This document shows, piece after piece, positions 52,098 through 59,144 of a stretch of DNA of 64,000 nt. The position numbers were made by a program, and so were the translations under genes. The stretch's first letter is position 1; each line of letters opens with the position of its first letter. The DNA lies in assembly GCA_003150235.1 (NCBI GenBank), contig QAMW01000036.1:16776-80775 (forward strand), read 5' to 3'. This DNA comes from Bacteroidales bacterium (GTDB lineage: Bacteria; Bacteroidota; Bacteroidia; Bacteroidales; Muribaculaceae). The notes under the pieces are model-generated. The model had not been told where the DNA came from. It searched no databases and saw nothing but the letters and a program-made list of their open reading frames with translations.

Positions 52098-53681
52098 ATG
52101 AAACATGTTTTCCTGACATCCCTGCTTGTAGCTGCATCGTTACACGCAGGCGCGGTAGTCGCCGAGGGTTATGTCAACCCTGTAATTCCGGGATTTTACC
52201 CTGACCCGAGTGTGTGCAGGGTAGGCGATGACTATTATCTTGTAAACAGCAGTTTTCAGTTTTTCCCCGGTGTGCCGGTCTTTCATAGTAAAGACCTTAT
52301 CCACTGGAACCAGATAGGCAATGTGCTTGACCGCGAATCGCAGTTGCCGTTGAAAAATGCATCGGCTTGGCTCGGCATATATGCGCCCACGATACGGTAT
52401 AATGACGGCACATATTATATGATAACCACCAATGTAGGTAACGGTGATAACGGCAGGGGCAACTTCTTCGTGACAGCGACTGACCCTGCAGGTCCGTGGA
52501 GCGAGCCTGTATGGCTTGATCAGGGCGGTATCGACCCGTCGCTCCTGTTTGCCGACGGCAAGACTTATTTCGTGTCAAATCCCGACGGGGCGATATGGCT
52601 TTGCGATATTGACCCGGTGACAGGCAAGCAGCTTACCGAGTCGCGCCGTATATGGGGAGGCACCGGCGGACGTCATCCCGAAGCCCCGCACATCTATAAG
52701 AAAGATGGCTGGTATTATCTCATGATTGCTGAAGGTGGTACGGAAATGGGACATCAGGTGACAATAGCCCGCAGCCGCGACATATACGGTCCTTACGAGG
52801 CAAATCCAGATAACCCGATTCTATATCATCAGCGCCAGATAGCGCAGTCCAATCCGATACAGGGCACCGGGCATGCCGACCTTGTGGAGGCGCACGACGG
52901 GTCTTGGTGGCTCGTATGCCTCGCTTTCCGCCCGCAGACCAATAACATGCACCTTACCGGTCGCGAGACATATCTCGCACCGGTGATATGGAACGCCGAA
53001 GGCTGGCCGGTGGTAAACGGCAACGGGACGATAGAGGTCAATATGGATGTGGCGACACTGCCTCAGACCGAGCCGGTGGACCGTGCCGTGACTTACGACT
53101 TCACAACTTTGGAGAAATTGCCCTATAACTGGGTGTATCTGCGCAACCCTCACATGGACAATTACATCCTTTCGCCGGAGGGGCTGGCACTGAAAGGGAG
53201 TGACGTGGATCTTAACAGTATCGAAAGCCCGACTTACGTGGCTGTAAGGCAGCAGGATATCAATTTCAACGTGTCGACTGTGGTATCGCTCGGCGAGTGT
53301 AAGAAAAATGCCGAGGCGGGATTGTCGGTGTATATGGACACGATGTCACACTACGACCTGTATCTTGATGAGAATGCCGACGAAGATGCCGACGGCACTC
53401 AGCGCGTGACGCTGCGTTATCAGCTTAACTCCATCAGCGGGGAAAAGACGTTGCCGGTCGAGGTTGCGCCGGGCACACCGGTTACACTATCCGTAAAGGG
53501 CAGTGCAGAGAAATATGACTTTTCATGTGTGATCGACGGCAAGGATTATTCCCTCGGACAGCTCGATACCCGCTATCTTTCCACCGAGACTGCGGGCGGA
53601 TTCACCGGAATCACCATCGGTTTGTTTGCTGTCGGTGACGCTACCGCCACTTTCCGTTCATTCACATATCAGCCTGAATAA
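52098..53681 (+). CDS. exported GH43 glycosidase (beta-xylosidase/arabinofuranosidase type)
   Basis: 527 residues. Signal peptide MKHVFLTSLLVAASLHAGAVVA. Five-bladed GH43 propeller: catalytic base Asp in GFYPDPSVCRVGDDYYL, pKa-tuning Asp in GGIDPSLLFADGK and catalytic acid Glu in GRHPEAPHIYKKDGWYYL; the segment SSFQFFPGVPVFHSKDLIHW matches xylosidase/arabinofuranosidase members. The C-terminal 190 residues form the beta-sandwich typical of the larger GH43s. Predicted to release xylose or arabinose from side chains of xylan or arabinoxylan. It is directly followed by GH97 (2 bp gap), with no SusC/SusD pair next to it. Confidence 0.9.
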   Translation: MKHVFLTSLLVAASLHAGAVVAEGYVNPVIPGFYPDPSVCRVGDDYYLVNSSFQFFPGVPVFHSKDLIHWNQIGNVLDRESQLPLKNASAWLGIYAPTIRYNDGTYYMITTNVGNGDNGRGNFFVTATDPAGPWSEPVWLDQGGIDPSLLFADGKTYFVSNPDGAIWLCDIDPVTGKQLTESRRIWGGTGGRHPEAPHIYKKDGWYYLMIAEGGTEMGHQVTIARSRDIYGPYEANPDNPILYHQRQIAQSNPIQGTGHADLVEAHDGSWWLVCLAFRPQTNNMHLTGRETYLAPVIWNAEGWPVVNGNGTIEVNMDVATLPQTEPVDRAVTYDFTTLEKLPYNWVYLRNPHMDNYILSPEGLALKGSDVDLNSIESPTYVAVRQQDINFNVSTVVSLGECKKNAEAGLSVYMDTMSHYDLYLDENADEDADGTQRVTLRYQLNSISGEKTLPVEVAPGTPVTLSVKGSAEKYDFSCVIDGKDYSLGQLDTRYLSTETAGGFTGITIGLFAVGDATATFRSFTYQPE

Positions 53682-53683
53682 TC

Positions 53684-55693
53684 ATGAATAGATTTATAGT
53701 TGCCGCGCTCGCGGTATGCGGTATTGCCGCAGGAGTGGTAAATGCCAAAGAATATACCTTGTCGTCGCCCGGCGGACATCTCCGGTTGACGGTGGATGCC
53801 GGAAAGCGGCTCACATGGTCGTTGATGCACGATTCGACGAAGGTCATCGCGCCGTCGCCCATTTCCCTGTCGCTATCCGACGGGAAGGTACTCGGTGCAT
53901 CGCCTCGCGTAAAGAAAGTGTCTACCCGTAAAGTCGATACGTCATTCGCCACTCCGTTTTATAAAAAGTCGGAGGTGAAGGATGTGTACAACGAGCTTAC
54001 GTTACGGCTATCCGACGGACTATCCATGATTTTCAGGGCATACGACGACGGTGCTGCTTACCGCCTGTCGCTCGACGGCAAAGGTGCGCGTCGCGTGACC
54101 TCGGAAGAGGCTATGTTTAACTTTGCCGGTGATTACAAGGCGTTTATACCATACGTCAACGACCTCCGTGATGCTGATTATCCTTACAGCTACTCTTTTG
54201 AATCTTATTATGACGAGTCGCCGATATCGGAGATGTATGCCGACTCGCTTGCGATTGTGCCTCTTCTTGTCGAGCTTCCTCACGGGAAGAAGGCTCTTAT
54301 AATGGAGGGGGATGTTGAAGGATATCCCGGCATGTTTCTTGTCAAGGGTAAAAATGCCAACTCGATAGAGGCGCGTTTCGCTCCGGAGCCTCTTTCCGAA
54401 AAGATCGGCGGTTTCAGCGAACTGAATCTTATCCCTGTGGAGACAGCGCCATATATTGCGAAACTTGAAGGACCGGTGACATTGCCGTGGCGCGCTGTCA
54501 CAGTCGTCACCTCCGACAGTCAGCTTGCCGACAGCGATATGGCGCAACGTCTCGCTTCGCCCTCGCGAATTGCCGATACAAGCTGGATAAAGCCCGGGAA
54601 AGTGGCATGGGACTGGTGGAACAACTGGAATGTGACCGGCGTTGACTTTCCCGCAGGCATAAATACTCCCACATATAAATATTATATAGATTTCGCCGCC
54701 GAAAACGGGCTGGAATATATCATCGTTGATGAGGGCTGGAGCCGTGAGTCGCTAATGTCGCCTGTCGAAGGGATAGATATCGCCGAGCTTGCCCGCTATG
54801 GAAAGGAGAAGGGCGTAGGCGTGATTCTCTGGGCGCGTTGGCGCGATGTCGATAAGGAGATGGATGTGGCGTTTCCCCATTATGCCGGTCTTGGTATCGC
54901 CGGGTTCAAGGTCGACTTCTTTGACCGTGATGACCGCCGCGTGATAGAGTCGATGACAAGGATAGCCGATGCCGCCGCGCGAAACCGGCTTTTGCTCGAC
55001 CTCCACGGAATGAAGGCTACCGGCATCCAGCGCACATATCCCAACGTGGTCAACTTTGAGGGCGTGAAGGGTCTTGAAAATTACAAGTGGCTGCCTGTAG
55101 TCGACGGAAAACCGGGTGTCGACGTGATGCGTTATGACGTGACCGCGCCGTTTATCCGCATGGCTGCGGGTCCGATGGACTACACTCCGGGTGCGATGAC
55201 AAACGCCGCCCCGGGCAATTACCGCAGTATCAATGACACTCCGATGAGTTTCGGCACACGGGCGCATCAGCTTGCGATGTATGTGGTGTATGAGGCTCCG
55301 TTGCAGATGCTTGCCGATTCGCCGGGTGCATACAGGAATAATCCGGAGAGCCTGAGGTTTATCTCGGCAATACCGACAGTGTTTGACGAGACCCGTGTTC
55401 TTGCCGGTGAGGTAGGGGAGTATATAGCTGTGGCACGTCGCAAAGGCGATACATGGTATGTGGGTGCGCTTACATCGCTCACTCCCCGCGACCTCAAGAT
55501 TCCGCTGTCGTTCCTTGCTCCGGGCGTCACATACAATGCCGTGACCATGAGTGACGGGGTAAATGTAAACCGTAACGGTGCCGACTGCCGCCGTGAAGAG
55601 CGTCGGGTGACCTCCGGCAGCGAACTTGATGCGGCAATGGCTTCAGGAGGCGGGTTTGCGGCGATAATCACTCCGGCAAAACAGTCAGAATGA
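53684..55693 (+). CDS. exported GH97 glycosidase, retaining type
   Basis: 669 residues with a signal peptide (MNRFIVAALAVCGIAAGVVNA). N-terminal beta-sandwich, then a TIM barrel with IIVDEGWS and GFKVDFFDRDDR. In GH97, an Asp at this place (KVDFF) serves as nucleophile in retaining alpha-galactosidases like BtGH97b, whereas the inverting alpha-glucosidase SusB lacks it; so I predict a retaining enzyme, probably an alpha-galactosidase. The C-terminal beta domain follows. Starts 2 bp after the GH43 stop, so the two are co-translated and act on the same polysaccharide. Confidence 0.88.
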   Translation: MNRFIVAALAVCGIAAGVVNAKEYTLSSPGGHLRLTVDAGKRLTWSLMHDSTKVIAPSPISLSLSDGKVLGASPRVKKVSTRKVDTSFATPFYKKSEVKDVYNELTLRLSDGLSMIFRAYDDGAAYRLSLDGKGARRVTSEEAMFNFAGDYKAFIPYVNDLRDADYPYSYSFESYYDESPISEMYADSLAIVPLLVELPHGKKALIMEGDVEGYPGMFLVKGKNANSIEARFAPEPLSEKIGGFSELNLIPVETAPYIAKLEGPVTLPWRAVTVVTSDSQLADSDMAQRLASPSRIADTSWIKPGKVAWDWWNNWNVTGVDFPAGINTPTYKYYIDFAAENGLEYIIVDEGWSRESLMSPVEGIDIAELARYGKEKGVGVILWARWRDVDKEMDVAFPHYAGLGIAGFKVDFFDRDDRRVIESMTRIADAAARNRLLLDLHGMKATGIQRTYPNVVNFEGVKGLENYKWLPVVDGKPGVDVMRYDVTAPFIRMAAGPMDYTPGAMTNAAPGNYRSINDTPMSFGTRAHQLAMYVVYEAPLQMLADSPGAYRNNPESLRFISAIPTVFDETRVLAGEVGEYIAVARRKGDTWYVGALTSLTPRDLKIPLSFLAPGVTYNAVTMSDGVNVNRNGADCRREERRVTSGSELDAAMASGGGFAAIITPAKQSE

Positions 55694-55734
55694 TAAATCT
55701 TTACATGACCGGAGAAAGTAAACTGCAAAATGTT

Positions 55735-55764
55735 TTGAGGATTGAAAGTAAATCCTTACCTTTG
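55735..55764 (+). promoter_or_regulatory. rpsP promoter
   Basis: TTG at 55735-55737, 19 bp, TACCTTTG at 55757-55764. ATG is 46 bp downstream. Confidence 0.75.
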
Positions 55765-55809
55765 CACCGCATTTTGCAAATACAAAACCACTTAATTAAC
55801 AATTAACCA

Positions 55810-56370
55810 ATGGCAACTAAAATCAGATTACAGCGTCATGGTCGCAAGAACTATGCGTTTTATCCTATTGTAATCGCCGATAGCAGGGCACCACGAGATG
55901 GTAAATTTATTGAAAGGATAGGTTCTTATAATCCGAACACTAATCCTGCTACAGTAACTTTAAACTTCGAGCGGGCTTTGTATTGGCTTAACGTAGGTGC
56001 TCAACCCACCGACACAGTGCGTTCAATTCTTTCTCACGAAGGTGTGCTCCTTATGAAGCATCTTCAGGGTGGTGTAAAGAAGGGTGCTTTTGACGAGGCT
56101 GAGGCTCAGCGTCGTTTCGAGGCATGGAAGTCTAACCGTCAGGCTACCGTTGATGCTGCAAAGGCTTCTATGGCAAGCAAGAAGGAACTTGAGGTTAAAC
56201 AGCGTCTTGAGGCTGAAACCGCAAAGAATAAGGCTAAGGCTGAAGAGGTTGCAAAGAAAAAGGCTGAACTCGCTGCCGCCAAGGCTGAAGCTGAGGCTGC
56301 CGCAGCCGCTGAAGCAGCTGCAACTGAAGAGACTCCCGCCGCTGAGGCTGAGGCTCCCGCTGCAGAATAA
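55810..56370 (+). CDS. rpsP: 30S ribosomal protein S16 with long acidic/Ala tail
   Basis: 186 residues; typical S16 is about 80-90. The S16 core is residues 1-80 (MATKIRLQRHGRKNYAFYPI, RIGSYNPNT-type loop present as GSYNPNTNPATVTLNFERAL). The rest is a helical Ala/Glu/Lys tail (from about residue 105) with repeats AAAKAEAEAAAAAEAAAT and EETPAAEAEAPAAE. Bacteroidetes S16 proteins commonly carry such a tail, so this is not a fusion. Role of the tail is unknown. Confidence 0.96.
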   Translation: MATKIRLQRHGRKNYAFYPIVIADSRAPRDGKFIERIGSYNPNTNPATVTLNFERALYWLNVGAQPTDTVRSILSHEGVLLMKHLQGGVKKGAFDEAEAQRRFEAWKSNRQATVDAAKASMASKKELEVKQRLEAETAKNKAKAEEVAKKKAELAAAKAEAEAAAAAEAAATEETPAAEAEAPAAE

Positions 56371-56394
56371 TCTTTGCCGAAGCATTCACAATTT

Positions 56395-56433
56395 AAAAGA
56401 GTGTGCATATCATATAGTGCGCACTCTTTTTTA
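56395..56433 (+). terminator. rpsP terminator
   Basis: AAAAGAGTGTGC / GCGCACTCTTTT, 12-bp stem with one G-T pair and a 12-nt A/T-rich loop, followed by TTATTG. Confidence 0.85.
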
Positions 56434-56444
56434 TTGTCTTGAAT

Positions 56445-56475
56445 TTGGACATTTGTCAGTGATAGACTATTTTTG
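56445..56475 (+). promoter_or_regulatory. promoter of the BNR-repeat gene
   Basis: TTG at 56445-56447, 20 bp, then TATTTTTG at 56468-56475. It follows the rpsP terminator directly. Confidence 0.7.
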
Positions 56476-56510
56476 TTGAAAATCGTAATTAATACGGCAA
56501 TACCGTGATT

Positions 56511-57797
56511 ATGGAATTTATGTCAAGAAAGCTTCTTTTATTGATTTTTCTGGCTCTGTATGCCAAGATTTATGCTGTCAGGATTGTCCCTGTGGGGGAA
56601 GGTTATTGTAAAACGTCGGTAAATGCCACCGTGTTCCGCGGAAGTTCATTGGTAAGCAACGATTCACTCCAGTTTATCGCCTTCTATGATCCGGAAGGGA
56701 CTGTTGTGGTGGGTAAACGCAACATAGATTCAGATAGGTGGATTTTAAGCCGGACACAATATACCGGTAATGTCAACGATGCGCATAATGTGATAAGTCT
56801 TGGTCTTGACGGGTCGGGGACGCTTCATCTCTCATTCGACCATCATGGACATCCGTTGCGTTACTGCCGGGCAAAAGCTCCTGGATCGCTTGAGTTTGGT
56901 GAGCTTCAACCAATGACGGGTCAGGATGAGCAGGATGTGACATATCCGGAATTTTACTCTATGCCAGATGGCGATCTCCTGTTTGCATATCGTGCGGGTG
57001 CTTCCGGCAGAGGGAACTTTATCCTGAACCGTTACGACCACAAAACCGGGCAATGGCGGCGCGTGCATGATGTGATTATTGACGGAGAGGGGGAGCGCAA
57101 TGCCTACTGGCAGATGCATGTTGACGGTGCCGGTGTGATTTATCTGTCATGGGTGTGGCGCGAGTCATGGCTTGTCGAGACCAACCACGACCTCTGTTAT
57201 GCTCAATCTTCCGACGGCGGGATCACGTGGCAGCGTAGCGACGGCACATCCTACACACTGCCTATCACTATAGATAATGCTGATATTGCATGGCAGATAC
57301 CTCAAAAGTCAGAACTCATCAACCAGACAGGAATGACTGCTGACGGCGCAGGTCATCCCTATATAGCTACCTATTGGCGTTCACAGGGTGATTCAATCCC
57401 CCAATATAGGTTAGTTTGGTTCGATGGCGGCAGATGGAATATGTCGACTGTGGGCAAGCGCACGACTCCGTTTTCTCTTTCCGGTGGAGGCACTAAAATG
57501 ATTCCTATTTCAAGACCGAAAATTGTATCTGACGGAAAAGCCGCCTATTATATTTTCCGTGATGCAGAACGCGACAGCAGGGTAAGTGTGGCATTTACTC
57601 CCGAACTTGGAATAAAAGATTGGGAAATTTCCGATATCACTGATTTTTCTGTTGATGCGTGGGAACCTACTTTTGACATAAATCTTTGGAACAGGCTGCA
57701 GAAACTCCATATATATGTGCAACGGGTGCATCAAGGAGATGGCGAGCGGACCGACGAATCCGAACAGAAAACCTTGGTGTCGGTTGTCGAATACTGA
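56511..57797 (+). CDS. exported BNR_4-repeat protein (possible polysaccharide lyase)
   Basis: 428 residues from ATG 56511 (MEFMSRKLLLLIFLALYAKIYAVR), an ATG at 56520 (MSRKLL) is equally possible. Signal peptide of about 22 residues. A seven-bladed beta-propeller of the BNR_4 family: NVNDAHNVISLGLDGSGTLHLSFDHHGHPLRYCRA, QDVTYPEFY, GERNAYWQMHVDGAG and QSSDGGITWQRSDG. Some BNR_4 proteins are lyases of ulvan and other uronic-acid polymers, where histidines in such DHH segments act in catalysis. I cannot assign the substrate. Single gene. Confidence 0.78.
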   Translation: MEFMSRKLLLLIFLALYAKIYAVRIVPVGEGYCKTSVNATVFRGSSLVSNDSLQFIAFYDPEGTVVVGKRNIDSDRWILSRTQYTGNVNDAHNVISLGLDGSGTLHLSFDHHGHPLRYCRAKAPGSLEFGELQPMTGQDEQDVTYPEFYSMPDGDLLFAYRAGASGRGNFILNRYDHKTGQWRRVHDVIIDGEGERNAYWQMHVDGAGVIYLSWVWRESWLVETNHDLCYAQSSDGGITWQRSDGTSYTLPITIDNADIAWQIPQKSELINQTGMTADGAGHPYIATYWRSQGDSIPQYRLVWFDGGRWNMSTVGKRTTPFSLSGGGTKMIPISRPKIVSDGKAAYYIFRDAERDSRVSVAFTPELGIKDWEISDITDFSVDAWEPTFDINLWNRLQKLHIYVQRVHQGDGERTDESEQKTLVSVVEY

Positions 57798-57854
57798 AAA
57801 TGAATATCCCTGACCATTGAATAATAAAGGAGTAGTTGCTGTCGTTGTCGCAAT

Positions 57855-58331
57855 ATGGATATTTTTTGTTATATAGTCAGTGTCTTACTGTGTGCGGGAG
57901 GGATTGCCGGATGTTTTTTGCCGGTGATTCCGGGACCGCCGCTTGCCATGGCAGGTTATCTGATATTGCTTTTCACGCCTGCAAGTGCCGGCATGCATTG
58001 GATTACAGTGCTGGTGCTTGGTGTGCTTACGCTTCTTACGGTTGTGTCTGACTACATTATCCCTGTACTTGGGGTGAGATGGTTCGGGGGCACTCCATAC
58101 GGTAGAAAGGGGAGTATGCTCGGTACATTTGCAGGATTGTTTTTCATGCCGTGGGGCTTGATATTGGGCCCGTTTGTAGGGGCTTTTGTGGGAGAGATTA
58201 TCGGCAAGAGCAATGTGAGAGGCGCGTTAAAGTCAGGATTGGGCTCGCTTATCGGCTTTCTATGCGGTACTTTTTTCAAGGTCGCAGTGGCACTGGGAAT
58301 CACCGGCTACGTGCTGGCTACAATCTTTTAG
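57855..58331 (+). CDS. DUF456 membrane protein
   Basis: 158 residues, about four hydrophobic helices with Gly-rich breaks: FLPVIPGPPLAMAGYLILLF, GMLGTFAGLFFMPWGLILGPFVGAFVGEIIGK and LIGFLCGTFFKVAVALGITGYVL. Matches the DUF456 pattern (GPPL and GxxxGxxxG repeats). Function unknown. 57 bp after the BNR gene; a weak GGAG at 57827 is too far from the ATG to be used as a ribosome-binding site. Confidence 0.85.
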   Translation: MDIFCYIVSVLLCAGGIAGCFLPVIPGPPLAMAGYLILLFTPASAGMHWITVLVLGVLTLLTVVSDYIIPVLGVRWFGGTPYGRKGSMLGTFAGLFFMPWGLILGPFVGAFVGEIIGKSNVRGALKSGLGSLIGFLCGTFFKVAVALGITGYVLATIF

Positions 58332-58363
58332 CCGATAAAAGAAGAGAGGGGGATGCAAAATAG

Positions 58364-58472
58364 CCAATATCTGTCGTGACGCGGGCTTGCTTCCACAAGC
58401 CCCTACATCGGCATATAGATATTAGCCTGATAATCAGTGTTGAAGTAGGGGCGAGTGGAAGCTCGCCCGGTA
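58364..58472 (+). repeat. palindromic repeat D, copy 2 (uninterrupted)
   Basis: Arms GGGCTTGCTTCCACAAGCCC and GGGGCGAGTGGAAGCTCGCCC around a 40-bp spacer that includes GCATATAGATATTAGCC. Together with CTGTCGTGACGC on the left it matches 9490-9750 in reverse. It sits between the convergent ends of DUF456 and trxA. This copy shows what repeat D looks like without the insertion. Confidence 0.75.
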
Positions 58473-58487
58473 CATGAGGGCAAGAAA

Positions 58488-58520
58488 AGGGAGCTGAATC
58501 AAAACTTTGACTCAGCCCCT
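58488..58520 (-). terminator. trxA terminator
   Basis: Stem AGGGAGCTGAATC / GACTCAGCCCCT with a bulge and one mismatch, loop AAAACTTT; on the minus strand it is followed by TTTTCTT. Confidence 0.7.
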
Positions 58521-58545
58521 TCTGTATTATGTCGTCTGTCCGGAA

Positions 58546-58860
58546 TCAGAGCAGGCTGTTAATCTTAGCCTCAAGGGTTGATTTGGATTGTGAGCCTGCA
58601 AGACGGTCAACCAGTTTCCCATCTTTGAAGAAAAGGAGGGTGGGGATTGACATGATGCGGTATTCGGCAGAGAGGTCGCTCTCCTCGTCAACATTGTATT
58701 TGCCGATGATAGCCTTGTCGCCAAACTCTTCGGCAACCTCATCGATAATCGGACTCATGCGCACACAGGGTCCGCACCATGTAGCCCAGCAGTCAATCAG
58801 ACAAAGCTTTCCGCTTGCAATAGATTCTTTTACGTTTCCGTCAGTAAATTTAAATGCCAT
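58546..58860 (-). CDS. trxA: thioredoxin
   Basis: 104 residues, normal length. Active site WCGPC in DCWATWCGPCVRM; cis-Pro in SIPTLLFFKDG. Reduces ribonucleotide reductase, PAPS reductase and others. Located after dnaE on the same strand but 284 bp away, with several palindromes in the spacer, so transcription is probably independent. Confidence 0.97.
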   Translation of the reverse strand: MAFKFTDGNVKESIASGKLCLIDCWATWCGPCVRMSPIIDEVAEEFGDKAIIGKYNVDEESDLSAEYRIMSIPTLLFFKDGKLVDRLAGSQSKSTLEAKINSLL

Positions 58861-58894
58861 AATTTTGTGATTGTATTATAAGTTATTTGTAGTT

Positions 58895-58937
58895 AAGTAA
58901 CTCTTAAAAATTAGTTTATAAGTTTTATTTCAGTAAC
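58895..58937. repeat. short dispersed repeat E, copy 2
   Basis: AAGTAACTCTTAAAAATTAG then TTTATAAG, TTTTATTTCAGTAAC. The same 30 bp as in copy 1 at 52018, then the same motif TATTTCAGT. Located upstream of trxA, oriented opposite to that gene. Confidence 0.6.
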
Positions 58938-58996
58938 CCTGCGGGCTGACATATCCTTATTCGTCTTTCCGGTGATTTCCCGGCTGTCAATCAGTC

Positions 58997-59012
58997 ATGT
59001 AGCCGGCTACAT
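58997..59012. repeat. 16-bp perfect palindrome between dnaE and trxA
   Basis: ATGTAGCCGGCTACAT reads identically on both strands. It could be a binding site for a dimeric regulator or part of a small mobile repeat. It has no other copy that I noticed in the window. Confidence 0.7.
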
Positions 59013-59034
59013 TCCTTCTTTCCATCCGCAAAAT

Positions 59035-59105
59035 CCCTCGTAAATACTTCATAATTATATATCAGCTAATTTTCGCGAGTTACTTGCTTGGTATTTTTAC
59101 GAGGG
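59035..59105. repeat. inverted repeat next to the dnaE end
   Basis: CCCTCGTAAATAC at 59035-59047 and GTATTTTTACGAGGG at 59091-59105; 13 paired bases with two extra A/T on one arm, loop of 43 bp. Could be a terminator of dnaE or remains of a repeat element. Confidence 0.55.
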
Positions 59106-59144
59106 CAAATTTAGAAAAGATTCCTGTTTTACGCAACAGTGACG

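Noticed and set aside
55810..56370. S16 fused to an unrelated acidic protein
   Set aside because: Ala/Glu/Lys tails of this type are usual in Bacteroidetes S16, so no fusion event needs to be assumed.
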